Part shown: piece after piece, positions 49,750-60,541 of the stretch
Position numbering within the stretch: position 1 is the first letter of the stretch
How the letters are laid out: each line of letters begins with the position of its first letter
Origin: Richelia sinica FACHB-800
GTDB taxonomy: Bacteria; Cyanobacteriota; Cyanobacteriia; Cyanobacteriales; Nostocaceae
Length of the DNA stretch: 64,000 bases
Direction of reading: 5' to 3'
NCBI RefSeq assembly: GCF_014698825.1
Contig: NZ_JACJTT010000011.1
Location: forward strand, 60,685-124,684
The notes under the pieces: generated by a model
What the model saw: only the letters and a program-made list of their open reading frames with translations
The model's database searches: none
Told to the model about the DNA's origin: nothing
Made by a program: the position numbers and the translations under genes

Positions 49750-50667
49750 ATGACTACTAAAGCTCCACAAATCAATTTGCAGCATCAGTCACAGATTAGT
49801 ATTACCAACCGATTACAGAAAATGTTTATGGGCATAGTTGCGGCTGTACCCATGACTTTAGCTTTACCCGCAGCAGCTTTAGAAGTACAGGTAACACCAA
49901 CTACCCCCAGGTTAGGAGACACTCTGTCTGTCATCATCAATGTGGACAACCCAGATAATCAGAGCAATCCTAATGTCAGCGTTGGGGAAAAAACCTACCC
50001 AGCCTTTCCCATAGCACCAAATCAATATCGAGCCTTTATTCCCACCACTCCCCTAGAAAGTCCTGGTGTGAGAAGAATTTCTGTAGCTGGAGACGGGGAC
50101 GAAAAAACAATTACAGTGCAAGTACGCGATCGCAAATTCCCCGTTCAACGGATTAATTTACCCCCCGGTAAAGCCGGTGTAGAAGCCACAGAACTTGAAC
50201 TCAAGCGAGTTGCCGAATTCAAAGCCCTCCAAACCCCAGAAAAATATTGGGATGGCCCATTTATTAACCCCAATAAAGGGCGCATGAGCACAACCTATGG
50301 TGTCCGCCGCTACTATAATGGTAAATTTGCCAAAGACTACTACCATCGCGGTCTAGACTACGCAGGTGCGGCCGGTTCACCAGTCGTCGCCCCAGCGGCC
50401 GGCCGAGTAGCTTTGGTCGGTAAAGTCTCCCAAGGGTTCCGCGTTCATGGTAATGTAGTTGGCGTTGACCACGGTCAAGGTGTAACTAGCATTTTCATGC
50501 ACCTCAGTCGGATTAACGTTAAAGAGGGTGATTTTGTTAAACCAGGTCAAGTTATTGGTGCTGTAGGCTCTACAGGCGCTTCTACTGGTCCACATCTACA
50601 CTGGGGTTTATATGTCAACGGACTATCTGTTGATCCTACACCTTGGCGAAATCAGGTTATAAAGTAG
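49750..50667 (+). CDS. M23-family metallopeptidase (peptidoglycan hydrolase-like)
   Basis: A 305-residue secreted protein from ATG 49750. A signal sequence ends near ALPAAALE. An Ig-like region follows (about 50-130). The C-terminal LytM domain has the zinc site: His199 and Asp203 (YHRGLDYAG), His282 and His284 (GPHLHWGLY). It probably cleaves peptidoglycan cross-bridges or activates other hydrolases during growth and division. A TTG at 49681 would give a longer N-terminus that does not look like signal sequence, so ATG 49750 is preferred. A terminator overlaps its stop. Confidence 0.88.
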   Translation: MTTKAPQINLQHQSQISITNRLQKMFMGIVAAVPMTLALPAAALEVQVTPTTPRLGDTLSVIINVDNPDNQSNPNVSVGEKTYPAFPIAPNQYRAFIPTTPLESPGVRRISVAGDGDEKTITVQVRDRKFPVQRINLPPGKAGVEATELELKRVAEFKALQTPEKYWDGPFINPNKGRMSTTYGVRRYYNGKFAKDYYHRGLDYAGAAGSPVVAPAAGRVALVGKVSQGFRVHGNVVGVDHGQGVTSIFMHLSRINVKEGDFVKPGQVIGAVGSTGASTGPHLHWGLYVNGLSVDPTPWRNQVIK

Positions 50668-50691
50668 AGTAGAGATTAATCTCGCCTCTAC
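50664..50691 (+). terminator. Hairpin overlapping the M23 gene stop codon
   Basis: GTAGAG at 50664-50669 pairs with CTCTAC at 50686-50691, with an inner palindrome GAGATTAATCTC. The stem includes the stop codon at 50665-50667. No strong T-run follows, so it may be a terminator or an mRNA 3' end stabiliser. Confidence 0.55.
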
Positions 50692-50774
50692 ACTAAGTAG
50701 CGAAATTTGCCTGATATAGGGCAAAATTTAACTTATCGGTATCGTCCCTACCTCGCTTGGGTGGCTTCTATCAG

Positions 50775-51332
50775 ATGAAGAAGGTTATGAGTATTGAAAA
50801 AATCGTAGAACAAGCTCTCCAGGATGGTTATTTGACACCAGCAATGGAAGCAGAAGTCGGTCGCATCTGTGATAATGCCTCAGAACTCTCTATAGAGGAG
50901 TACATGGCGCTAGATCGACTGATGGGTGCATTATTGACTGGTGAGGTAGTGGCGGTACCTCGCAAACAATTTATCAACGTAATGGAAGAGTTGGTGCTCA
51001 GTGAAGCGATCGCTCGCATTGCTGAAATTGAAGCCACCAGCGAAAGCACCTTAGATGTTGGTGATATTGCTGCCTACGCCCTTAACCGTCTCCCTCCCCT
51101 TTACGCAACGACGGAAGAAGGTGCAAACTATCAGCGTCAACGAGCGAAAACTGAATTACATGAATTAATTGCCCAACAAGTAGGAGAAGCTATTTCTCGC
51201 TACCTTGACCGTCCCAGCTTCTTCCCAGAACGTCAAGCCTTGGGTAAAAGCACCGGTAATGAGGTACTCAAGCAAGTTAGTAACCTCCTGCAAGTTTACG
51301 CCCATAATTTTGAACAAAAATCACCATCTTAA
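50775..51332 (+). CDS. cdgR: ComFB-domain protein (candidate cyclic dinucleotide receptor)
   Basis: A 185-residue protein; ATG 50787 (MSIEKIVEQ) is the alternative start and resembles the family N-terminus. The conserved region NVMEELVLSEAIARIAEI followed by AYALNRLPPLYATTEEG is the ComFB core. In cyanobacteria ComFB-type proteins have been reported to bind cyclic dinucleotides, and the Anabaena protein CdgR of this type is linked to c-di-GMP control of cell size. Assignment to CdgR rests on similarity and on the neighbouring sigma factor. No membrane segment. Family is firm, ligand is inference. Confidence 0.8.
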   Translation: MKKVMSIEKIVEQALQDGYLTPAMEAEVGRICDNASELSIEEYMALDRLMGALLTGEVVAVPRKQFINVMEELVLSEAIARIAEIEATSESTLDVGDIAAYALNRLPPLYATTEEGANYQRQRAKTELHELIAQQVGEAISRYLDRPSFFPERQALGKSTGNEVLKQVSNLLQVYAHNFEQKSPS

Positions 51333-51389
51333 ACAATGGTCAGTGGTCAGTGGTCGGTGGCACAAAACAACAACTGACAACTGGCCACA

Positions 51390-52214
51390 TCATGGGCGGA
51401 CTACGACGGTAGTTCCTAACCCTACTTGGTCATAAAGCATTTTCACATCAGCATTACGCATTCTCAGGCAACCATGGGACACCGCAGCACCAATTAGGTC
51501 TATCTCTGATGACGGTGTACCGTGGAAGCCTAGTTCATTTTTGCCATCCGACCAAAAGCCAATCCACCGCTCACCCAAGGGGCTATCAGTGCCTGGCTCA
51601 AACACCTTTCCGGTGATCGGATGCTTCCAAATCGGATCATGTTCCATGTGCAGGACTTTAAACTCACCTACAGGTGTATCCCAGCCAGGTTTACCAATGG
51701 CTATAGGATAACTGGCGATTACTTCATCCTGACGATAAACGTAAACTCGGCGATCGCTTAAATCCACCAATAATTGACCCTGATTAGACCCTGTGTCCGA
51801 TGATTTGGATTGACCCATCAGTGGGGCCAAGATGCTCTGTGGTAAATTGCCCTGATTTTGTGGAGATTCCTGGGCTGAAACTACTAATCTCGTATTTTTT
51901 GGGGCATCTTGAGTTTGAATCAGGTTGGAGGGCTGTCTTTCTACCTGTTCATCTGATTGATTGACAGTAGCAGGAACGGAAGCGCCAAAGGCAGTTTCCC
52001 CAAAAGTCACTGGTGCAGTATACCTATAATTAGTGACTGAACCATTGTCTAGAGAAGTATTGGCAGCGATCGCTTTTTTCCTGCTATTCATCGAGACAGC
52101 AGAATTTAAAGGCTCTGTTGTATTTGTCGTATACCAATGGACAGCCAGAGATAAAAATGCTGTGCCAAAGCAGAGCCACATCACCATACGTCCTAGAGAT
52201 TCGTTTCTTACCAT
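51390..52214 (-). CDS. L,D-transpeptidase (YkuD domain)
   Basis: A 274-residue protein with an N-terminal membrane anchor or signal (about 9-25), a Ser/Asn-rich linker and a C-terminal YkuD domain. The catalytic site is complete: His231 (FHGTPS), His247 and Cys249 in SHGCLRM. It forms 3-3 cross-links in peptidoglycan or attaches proteins to it. It points opposite to its neighbours and ends 57 bases from the ComFB gene end. Confidence 0.9.
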   Translation of the reverse strand: MVRNESLGRMVMWLCFGTAFLSLAVHWYTTNTTEPLNSAVSMNSRKKAIAANTSLDNGSVTNYRYTAPVTFGETAFGASVPATVNQSDEQVERQPSNLIQTQDAPKNTRLVVSAQESPQNQGNLPQSILAPLMGQSKSSDTGSNQGQLLVDLSDRRVYVYRQDEVIASYPIAIGKPGWDTPVGEFKVLHMEHDPIWKHPITGKVFEPGTDSPLGERWIGFWSDGKNELGFHGTPSSEIDLIGAAVSHGCLRMRNADVKMLYDQVGLGTTVVVRP

Positions 52215-52589
52215 TGCTATCGCCTATAGTTTATCCCTGACATATCTGGCTGACTAATTGACCGCTAGTATCGACCAATTAGCAATAAATCTAGCAATCA
52301 TTAATAGTTTTTTCATTCATCTACTAATAACATCTTGATTTTATAGATACCACTTTTTCTCCCAGGGGAGTGGTCAGTTATGAAACCGATCATCATTTTT
52401 GTCATCCCCCCTTCATGGTCAATTATTGGCTACTCCCGCATCTAGGGCATTTCACACGGAGACCGACAAAGAAATCTAATCTACTTTTCCTATTTCAGTG
52501 TTCCGCTTATAAATCCGTCACCTATCTCAGGAACTTATGACAAATAAAGCAGTCTAATAGAAAGGGATGATTTAAAGCCAGTACGACCT
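52215..52589. other. Divergent spacer between L,D-transpeptidase and sigma factor genes
   Basis: No gene is visible. A short stem CTCCC/GGGAG with flanking ACCACT/AGTGGT lies near 52349-52374. Promoters for both flanking genes are expected. Confidence 0.4.
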
Positions 52590-53246
52590 ATGAGTCAATC
52601 GATTACTGTATCCTGGTCAACAGTTGATGCCACATATTCAGAAGCATCAGTGCAAGTTGACAAACTCTCAAATCACGATCTTATTTTGCGCTGTCAAGCA
52701 GGAATGCGGCCTGACCGCGTTGCCTTTGCAGAACTGTTACGTCGTTACCAGACTCAGGTTGAACGAGTTTTATATCACCTCGCTCCTGATTGGGCTGACC
52801 GGGCAGATTTAGCACAAGAAGTGTGGATTCGCGTCTATCGCAATATTCACCGTTTACAAGAACCCGCTAAATTCCGTGGCTGGTTAAGTCGCATCGCCAC
52901 TAACTTGTTTTACGATGAGTTACGCAAACGCAAACGAGTTGTTAGTCCTTTGTCTTTAGATGCGCCTCGTTCCGTAGACGATGGTGAAATGGATTGGGAA
53001 ATTGCTGGGGACACACCGGGCCCAGAAGAAGAACTGACCACCAGAGAATTTTACGAACAACTGCGGGAAGCGATCGCGGATTTACCAGAAGTTTTTCGGA
53101 CTACCATTGTCTTGAGAGAAATTGAGGGGATGGCCTACGAAGAAATAGCCGAAATTACTGGTGTTTCTCTAGGAACAGTCAAATCAAGAATAGCTAGAGC
53201 TAGAGCTAGATTGCAAGCGCAATTGCAACTTTATCTAGATAACTAA
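52590..53246 (+). CDS. sigG: ECF-type RNA polymerase sigma factor (SigG-like)
   Basis: A 218-residue group 4 sigma factor. Region 2 holds DLAQEVWIRVYRNI (from Asp73) and FRGWLSRIATNLFYDELRK; region 4 is LPEVFRTTIVLREIEGM and the helix-turn-helix YEEIAEITGVSLGTVKSRIA. It directs RNA polymerase to stress promoters. The pairing with a downstream membrane anti-sigma candidate and a ComFB gene nearby matches the Anabaena SigG neighbourhood as I recall it. Confidence 0.85.
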   Translation: MSQSITVSWSTVDATYSEASVQVDKLSNHDLILRCQAGMRPDRVAFAELLRRYQTQVERVLYHLAPDWADRADLAQEVWIRVYRNIHRLQEPAKFRGWLSRIATNLFYDELRKRKRVVSPLSLDAPRSVDDGEMDWEIAGDTPGPEEELTTREFYEQLREAIADLPEVFRTTIVLREIEGMAYEEIAEITGVSLGTVKSRIARARARLQAQLQLYLDN

Positions 53247-53516
53247 ATTTTACCGAATATTTCTGGTGACCTATCACAAAATTTAAGAAATATTCAGGAT
53301 TTTTAGCCATCACTGGAGTTTGTTTCTGTCATTTCCCCGATAAAGACTGATTTTTACTAATTTTTTCCCAATCATTCCCTGAATTTAACCGTGGGTAAAT
53401 GGGAAATAGCGTTAAAATAAACACAGAATAATCAGCTTTTCAATTGATTTTTTCCACAACTGCCCAAGGCTGACCCCAAGGGGACGGTTAAACATACCAA
53501 CGAATCAACGGGTACT

Positions 53517-54035
53517 ATGGATATGGTGAAGCGCGATAGCTTCGAGTTATTGAGTGCTTACCTTGACGGTGAGGTAACAGCATCCGAACGCAGGCAAGTT
53601 GAAGAATGGCTCGCCACTGATGACTCAATTAAGAGCCTTTATGCCCGATTATTAAAGCTCAGACAAGGCTTGCGGAATTGCCCTATCCCCCAAGCCCAAC
53701 ACACACCAGAAGAAACATTCCAACAGGTTTGGAATCGCATCCGTCGCCGTTATCAATTAGCCTGGATTGGTGGTGGTGCTGCGATCGCTGCCTGTGTGAT
53801 TAGTTCCCTTGCTGGATTACTACCAGGCAGTGAATCTAGAAATCTACAATTAGCACAACAACCAGAGCAACCAAAAGCCACAATGGCACAACCTGCTGTT
53901 ACCGCCTCACCGCTGATGGTAGCTTTAAACAATCCAGTGATTGAAATTCCCAAAACAGCAGTAGCCAATCCTGAAGATAATTCTGCTAATTCAGTTAAAC
54001 ATAATTCTCAGAATAGAGAACCCAATATCAACTAA
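53517..54035 (+). CDS. Putative anti-sigma factor, single-pass membrane protein
   Basis: A 172-residue protein starting at ATG 53517 (or 53523). The N-terminal ~65 residues (RDSFELLSAYLDGEVTASER) resemble the sigma-binding helices of anti-sigma factors. One membrane helix lies at about 81-102, followed by a Pro/Ala/Asn-rich periplasmic tail. It lacks the His-x3-Cys-x2-Cys zinc motif of ZAS proteins. Position 270 bases after sigG suggests that it holds SigG inactive at the membrane until released. Confidence 0.75.
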   Translation: MDMVKRDSFELLSAYLDGEVTASERRQVEEWLATDDSIKSLYARLLKLRQGLRNCPIPQAQHTPEETFQQVWNRIRRRYQLAWIGGGAAIAACVISSLAGLLPGSESRNLQLAQQPEQPKATMAQPAVTASPLMVALNNPVIEIPKTAVANPEDNSANSVKHNSQNREPNIN

Positions 54036-54064
54036 AAGTTCTCTGGGGCTGTAGTCATGACTCA

Positions 54065-54733
54065 TTATTTTTTCCCAGCCACTTGATGGGCACTAGCAAC
54101 AGCAGCTAACCCCAAAACAGCTATTTTACTGTGTTGAAGAGTAGATATGGCAGATTTAGCAGTAGCACCAGAGGTGTAAATATCATCTACTAACAACACA
54201 GGTGTATTTGGATGACGACGGTGAAAATCAGCGCCAAGGGCAAAAGCATCTGCTAAATTTTCTTGCCTTGCTGATGCTGATAAGCCAAATTGGGCTTTTG
54301 TGGCTTTGCGTCTTTCTAAACCATTAACTTTTAATTTTAAGCCTGTAGTGGCACAGAAACTGACAGCGATTAATTCAGCTTGATTGAAGCCTCTTTCTTT
54401 GAGTTTGTGGGGGTGAATGGGGATAGGCACAACGGTCACTTGCTGCTGGGGAGAAGGTGAAGACAATAACCAGGCTTCTCCCAGAAATTGACCTAAAATC
54501 TGGGCAATTGCCGGCTGATTATCATATTTCATCGTAGCGATCGCTCTTTTCAAAGAACCACCATACATTCCCCAGGCAAACACAGGTAAAGGCTGTTGCC
54601 AAAGATAACTAGGGTTTTGTAATCGACAAGTTTGTAGTTGCTTGATGCAATATTCACACAATGTACTCGGTGTCGAACGTTGGCACAAAGGACAATCGGA
54701 CTGGAGAAATAGATTCAGCCAACTTTTGAACAT
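54065..54733 (-). CDS. ComF-family phosphoribosyltransferase-like protein
   Basis: A 222-residue protein with an N-terminal zinc finger (Cys14, Cys17, Cys26, Cys29) and a type I phosphoribosyltransferase fold. The PRPP loop is VLLVDDIYTSGATAKS. ComF is needed for DNA uptake in naturally competent bacteria. Whether it binds PRPP here is unknown. Its start is 5 bases from the stop of the dehydrogenase gene upstream, so they are co-transcribed. Confidence 0.88.
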   Translation of the reverse strand: MFKSWLNLFLQSDCPLCQRSTPSTLCEYCIKQLQTCRLQNPSYLWQQPLPVFAWGMYGGSLKRAIATMKYDNQPAIAQILGQFLGEAWLLSSPSPQQQVTVVPIPIHPHKLKERGFNQAELIAVSFCATTGLKLKVNGLERRKATKAQFGLSASARQENLADAFALGADFHRRHPNTPVLLVDDIYTSGATAKSAISTLQHSKIAVLGLAAVASAHQVAGKK

Positions 54734-54738
54734 AGTCC

Positions 54739-55863
<1,125 letters not shown>

Positions 55864-56037
55864 CTAGAGAACCCGACTGAAGTTTTTTATATGAGTTTAT
55901 AGCAGGCAACAAGAATAGGTGACAGGGAACAGATGACTGATGACAGTATTGATTGATGCCATAACTGACACATTGACAAAAAATCATTCATGGGCATCAA
56001 AAATCATCAATAGTCTAGAAAATTTCCGGTGAATGTA

Positions 56038-56120
56038 TTGTCAAATTCATCTTCTGTATAGTACATTTGTTCATACACAAGAGAAACCCCCCACTTAAAA
56101 ATAGTGGGGTTTTATTATTT
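56038..56120 (+). ncRNA. Candidate small RNA (hypothetical)
   Basis: The stretch ends in a clear intrinsic terminator and has promoter-like words TTGTCA (56038-56043) and TATAGT (56057-56062) upstream, though their spacing of 13 is short. No open frame fits. The 5' end could lie anywhere between 56038 and the terminator. It does not carry the Yfr1 core motif I recall. Confidence 0.3.
56085..56120 (+). terminator. Strong intrinsic terminator without an upstream gene
   Basis: AACCCCCCACT pairs with AGTGGGGTT across a 7-base AT loop, followed by TTATTATTT. The stem is GC-rich with a short C bulge. It lies about 250 bases upstream of avtA. Confidence 0.8.
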
Positions 56121-56365
56121 CTGGATTTTGTGAAGCTAGCCAGAATCTTTTGTGTTAATTATTACATTTTCTAGTTTTGAATTTTTTATTAGGTCTTCAT
56201 AGGTGTCCGGTAGACTGTCAGATTTTGTTAAAATCGCATTCACTAGTTTAGATTGGTGAAAGGCGGTAGCTATTTTGGCAATGACATCAACTTTGTCTTC
56301 AGCTACCATCAGCCAAATCCATAAATTTATCCACTTTTGCGATTAATCTAATTTGTAACAAGCCT

Positions 56366-57649
56366 ATGAAACCTGCCCTTACTAAAATTGGCGCTCAAAT
56401 GTCTAATCTAACTGGTGTGAGAGCGATTATGAAGGATATTGTGGAAACTCTCAGAGCCAGTGCGGGGCAGGAATTATATAATCTCAGTGCAGGCAATCCC
56501 TTGATTTTGCCAGAGGTAGAGCAGTTATGGCGGGATTGCACGGCAGATTTATTAGCTAGTGAAGAATATGGTGAGGTAGTTTGTCGCTACGGTTCCAGTC
56601 AAGGTTATGCACCATTAATTAATGCCATTGCTAAGGACTTTAACCAACGCTACGGATTAAATATTACTGACCGCAATGTTTTGATTACTGCGGGTAGTCA
56701 AAGCCTTTATTTTTACGCGGCTAATGCTTTTGGTGGTTACACCGTAGACGGTGATTTAAAACAAATTGTTTTACCTTTGAGTCCAGACTATACGGGCTAT
56801 GGTGGTGTTTGTTTATTCCCCGAAGCTTTAGTTGCTTACAAACCCACTTTAGATATTGATGCACCAGCACACCGATTCAAATATCGTCCTGATTTCACTC
56901 AACTGTCGATTACTGAACAAACTGGTTGTGTGATTTTCTCCCGTCCTTGTAACCCCACAGGTAATGTTTTAACGAATGATGAGGTACATAAAATTGCGGC
57001 GTTAGCAGCACCATACAATGTACCTGTGTTGATTGACTCAGCCTATGCACCTCCTTTCCCGGCATTGAATTTCACGGAAATGACTCCTGTGTTTGGAGAA
57101 AATATTCTGCACTGTATGAGTTTATCGAAAGCAGGATTACCAGGGGAACGGATTGGGGTAGTGATTGGTGATGAACAACAGATTCAGGTTTTAGAGAGCT
57201 TCCAAACGAATGTGGGGATTCACTCTTCCCGATATGGACAAGCGATCGCTGCTCGCGCGATAGAATCAGGTGCATTGGCTAATATTGCCGAAGCAGTGAT
57301 TCGTCCTTTTTATCAGAAAAAATTTGATGTCTTAGAAAGCACATTAGATGCAGCGATGCCCAAGGATTTACCTTGGTTCCTCCATCGTGGGGAAGGGGCG
57401 ATTTTTGCTTGGTTATGGTTACAAGATTTACCCATGACTGACTGGGAATTTTACCAAGAGTTGAAAAAGGTTGGTGTAATTGCTGTTCCTGGTAGTACCT
57501 TCTTCCCTGGTTTGCAAGAGGAGTGGGAACATAAGCACCAATGTCTCCGCATTAGTTTGACTGGTAGCGATCAGGAAATTGAGACGGGAATGCTGCGTTT
57601 AGCCAAGGTGGCTGAACAAGTGTATCAACGTGCAACTGTGGGTGTATAG
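56366..57649 (+). CDS. avtA: Valine-pyruvate transaminase
   Basis: A 427-residue fold type I PLP enzyme. The PLP lysine is Lys255 in [13 protein letters not shown], and substrate-contact motifs are [17 protein letters not shown] and RPCNPTGN. It exchanges amino groups between valine or alanine and their keto acids. Length and motifs agree with AvtA. It is followed by rimM after 20 bases. Confidence 0.9.
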   Translation: MKPALTKIGAQMSNLTGVRAIMKDIVETLRASAGQELYNLSAGNPLILPEVEQLWRDCTADLLASEEYGEVVCRYGSSQGYAPLINAIAKDFNQRYGLNITDRNVLITAGSQSLYFYAANAFGGYTVDGDLKQIVLPLSPDYTGYGGVCLFPEALVAYKPTLDIDAPAHRFKYRPDFTQLSITEQTGCVIFSRPCNPTGNVLTNDEVHKIAALAAPYNVPVLIDSAYAPPFPALNFTEMTPVFGENILHCMSLSKAGLPGERIGVVIGDEQQIQVLESFQTNVGIHSSRYGQAIAARAIESGALANIAEAVIRPFYQKKFDVLESTLDAAMPKDLPWFLHRGEGAIFAWLWLQDLPMTDWEFYQELKKVGVIAVPGSTFFPGLQEEWEHKHQCLRISLTGSDQEIETGMLRLAKVAEQVYQRATVGV

Positions 57650-57669
57650 GCAAAAGGCAGAGGGTGGAA

Positions 57670-58341
57670 ATGAATCAAGAAGAGACAAAAAACAAGAAGA
57701 AAAGTCAGAAACCGAAGGAAGGCAATGTCCATAAACAACCTGCCTCTGTACCCAATACCTCCTTCCCTCTGCCTCCACTAGATGATTGGCTAGAAATTGG
57801 CAAAATCGTTGCCCCTCAAGGTTTAACTGGGGAGGTGCGAGTTTATCCTAACTCTGACTTCCCAGAACGATTTGAGGAACCAGGCAAGCGTTGGTTATTA
57901 CGTCCCGGAGAAAAAGAACCCCAACCCATAGAGTTATTGACAGGGAGATATCTTGAGGGCAAAAACTTATATGTGATTAAATTGCAGGGGATAAGCGATC
58001 GCAATAGTGCGGAAGCGTTGCGTGATAGTCGGCTATTTGTACCGGTGAGCGATCGTCCCGAATTAGAGGAAGGGGAATATCATGTTTTAGACTTGATTGG
58101 TTTACAAGTCTTCATGCAAGAATCTGGTGACTTAGTGGGAACGGTGGTAGATGTTTTAGCCGCTGGTAATGATTTACTAGAAGTGAAATTAGATTCCTCC
58201 TGGACAAAGGACAACAAGGAAAAAACCGTTTTGATTCCTTTTGTCATGCCTATTGTCCCTGTGGTGGATTTAGAACAGCAACGAATGGAAATTACCCCTC
58301 CATCTGGGTTACTGGAGATTGGTATGGAGAATAGAGAATAG
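57670..58341 (+). CDS. rimM: Ribosome maturation factor RimM
   Basis: A 223-residue protein from ATG 57670, with AGAGG 7 bases upstream; GTG 57664 would be too close to that site. RimM binds ribosomal protein S19 and helps 30S maturation. After a ~38-residue polar Lys/Pro-rich extension come the conserved [15 protein letters not shown] and the C-terminal PRC-barrel region with [11 protein letters not shown] and [14 protein letters not shown]. The charged extension is longer than in E. coli RimM. Confidence 0.94.
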   Translation: MNQEETKNKKKSQKPKEGNVHKQPASVPNTSFPLPPLDDWLEIGKIVAPQGLTGEVRVYPNSDFPERFEEPGKRWLLRPGEKEPQPIELLTGRYLEGKNLYVIKLQGISDRNSAEALRDSRLFVPVSDRPELEEGEYHVLDLIGLQVFMQESGDLVGTVVDVLAAGNDLLEVKLDSSWTKDNKEKTVLIPFVMPIVPVVDLEQQRMEITPPSGLLEIGMENRE

Positions 58342-58529
58342 GATGGAAATATTTTGTTGATGGCTGGTTTCGGCAATTTTTTCTTCTATTGACCTGAAAT
58401 TATCTTGTAAATATCCATACCCTAGCAACCAGATAATTAACCTGATTCCTGGCTTGTCAGCATGAAATTACACCATTAATGTGTCAAGATAGCGGCAATT
58501 AAATCAGGAAACTAGGAATCGAAATACCA

Positions 58530-60038
58530 ATGGAAGAAATTAAAGCACTACGACAGGCATTTCAAAGCCGAAAGATGGGTGCTTTGTTGTTGCTAGGTTT
58601 TGCCTCTGGCCTACCTTTATTCCTCACCAGTAGAACACTACAGATGTGGATGCAAGATGCCAAAGTAGACATTGGCAAAATCACCTTATTTGGGCTGTTG
58701 TCCCTGCCCTACTCGCTGAAATTTCTGTGGTCGCCTTTATTAGACCGATTTGTCCCCCCCTTCCTTGGTGCTAGGAGGGGTTGGCTAGTGATCACCCAAA
58801 TCGGGTTAGTCTTAGCGATCGCTGCCTTGGCTTTTCAACAGCCAGCCCAAAGCGACCAAGTATTGCAATTCCTAGCTATTAACTGCTTGGTGATTACCTT
58901 TTTTAGTGCCACCCAAGATATCGCTGGGGATGCCTACCGTACCGACATTTTAAACCCCCTAGAAGCCCAGCCTGGTGCATCTGTGTGGGTCTTAGGCTAC
59001 CGGATTGCTTTGTTTATCACCAGTTCTCTGGCCTTAGTTTTAGCAGACTATATACCCTGGAATGGTGTTTATCTAATTATGGCAGTTTTGATGGCTGGAG
59101 GCATACTGACTACCCTCTGGTCTCCCCCAGAAACTAAGTTGTCAGATGATAGACCAGTTGCCCCTGTTTCCACCAAAGATGTGATTTTTATCATCATGAT
59201 CACTTTGTTGGTAACTGGATTATTAGGTGGCGTTTTTATCGGCTTTATCCCCCAGCCTGTATTTTATTGGTTATTAGCAGGGTTATTAGTCGCTTGGATA
59301 GCAGCATCTTTGCTGTTACCTACATCTCTTCTCAGTGAAGTGCGAGAAGGTAACAGTCCCCAAAACCTCCAAGAAGCGATTTTTCTACCTTTTAAAGAAT
59401 TTTTTCACCGCTTTGGTATTACTCAAGCCAGCACCATACTAGCTTTTATATTGCTGTATAAACTCGGTGATTCTCTGGTGGGAATTACAGCCAACCTATT
59501 TCTGAGGGAAATCAACTTTAGTAAAACGGAAATCGGCGCGATTCAAGCTGGTATCGGCTTTATTGCCACCACCTTTGGCGTATTAGCTGGTGGTGTGATC
59601 ATGACCAAAATTAACTTAAATCGTAGCCTGTGGATCTTTGGCTTACTGCAATTATTCAGCAACTTGGGTTATTATGCCTTAGCGATCGCCGACAAAAAAG
59701 ATTATTCTCTTTTAGTGTTAGCGGTAAATATCGAAAACTTCTCTGCTGGATTAGTGACGGTTGCTACAGTGGCATTTTTAATGAACCTATGCAACCACCG
59801 GTTTACAACTACTCAATTCGCTTTATTTTCTAGTTTGATGGCTATTAGTAGAGATGTTCTCTCAGCACCGGCAGGAAGTTGGGCACAAGCTACGGGCTGG
59901 CCTTCATTTTTCTTGCTCTCTATTGTGGCAGCCTTACCAGGATTGCTACTTTTACCCTTTGTTGCTCCCTGGAATCAAAAACCAGCAGCACTTTCTAGAC
60001 CAGGACTTGAGGAAGAAGATTTATGGGGAACCAAGTAG
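58530..60038 (+). CDS. ampG: AmpG-like MFS transporter
   Basis: A 502-residue protein with about 13 membrane helices. The N-terminal GFASGLPLFLTSRTLQMWM and LPYSLKFLWSPLLDRFVPP match AmpG, the permease that imports anhydromuropeptides for peptidoglycan recycling. Whether cyanobacteria use it in the same way is not known to me. Its last 16 bases overlap the next gene in another frame. Confidence 0.85.
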   Translation: MEEIKALRQAFQSRKMGALLLLGFASGLPLFLTSRTLQMWMQDAKVDIGKITLFGLLSLPYSLKFLWSPLLDRFVPPFLGARRGWLVITQIGLVLAIAALAFQQPAQSDQVLQFLAINCLVITFFSATQDIAGDAYRTDILNPLEAQPGASVWVLGYRIALFITSSLALVLADYIPWNGVYLIMAVLMAGGILTTLWSPPETKLSDDRPVAPVSTKDVIFIIMITLLVTGLLGGVFIGFIPQPVFYWLLAGLLVAWIAASLLLPTSLLSEVREGNSPQNLQEAIFLPFKEFFHRFGITQASTILAFILLYKLGDSLVGITANLFLREINFSKTEIGAIQAGIGFIATTFGVLAGGVIMTKINLNRSLWIFGLLQLFSNLGYYALAIADKKDYSLLVLAVNIENFSAGLVTVATVAFLMNLCNHRFTTTQFALFSSLMAISRDVLSAPAGSWAQATGWPSFFLLSIVAALPGLLLLPFVAPWNQKPAALSRPGLEEEDLWGTK

Positions 60039-60439
60039 TCATTCTTGTCGGTACATTCGTCCTCATCGTCACAGGTTTATTACTAGGCTACGTTCTCTCG
60101 CAGCTAGTGTTGGGATTTCTTGGCTTTAACTTCCTCACCTTGTTGGGAACTCTCAGCCTAATTTTAATTTTCGGCACATTGTATTATGTGCTGTTTTGGC
60201 AGTTACGCGCCGGACAAGTCCAGTCTTCCCCTATTCCTAGTGATGCCAGTACCACCCCTACCCAAACCGATGAAGATATCACTGGGCAATATTTAAAAAA
60301 TCGATTAATTGCTAGGTTATCTGGGGATGTGGCCGCAGCCGAAAGGCTAATTGAACAAGCCAAACAGAATTATCCGGGGATGCCGGAAAATTGGTATTGT
60401 GAAAGAGTATTGGATGAGTTAGACCGGGAACAGCGATAA
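60023..60439 (+). CDS. Small membrane protein, unknown function
   Basis: A 138-residue protein with two hydrophobic segments (about 4-27 and 35-58), then a polar linker and a helical C-terminal piece (GDVAAAERLIEQAKQNYPG). Its ATG overlaps the ampG-like gene by 16 bases, so it is translationally coupled. I recognise it only as a conserved cyanobacterial hypothetical. The coupling suggests a role near the transporter. Confidence 0.75.
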   Translation: MGNQVVILVGTFVLIVTGLLLGYVLSQLVLGFLGFNFLTLLGTLSLILIFGTLYYVLFWQLRAGQVQSSPIPSDASTTPTQTDEDITGQYLKNRLIARLSGDVAAAERLIEQAKQNYPGMPENWYCERVLDELDREQR

Positions 60440-60541
60440 CTTTTGAATTGACTTTACTAAAAAAAGTTAAAATCAATTAAGAAAATTTTACAAATCTCAG
60501 CTAGCTTCTCGAAACTATTCCTAGCTCTAGAAAACCCCAAC

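Noticed and set aside
56085..56120. Yfr1-type RNA
   Set aside because: The conserved ACTCCTCACAC-like core is not present before the terminator.
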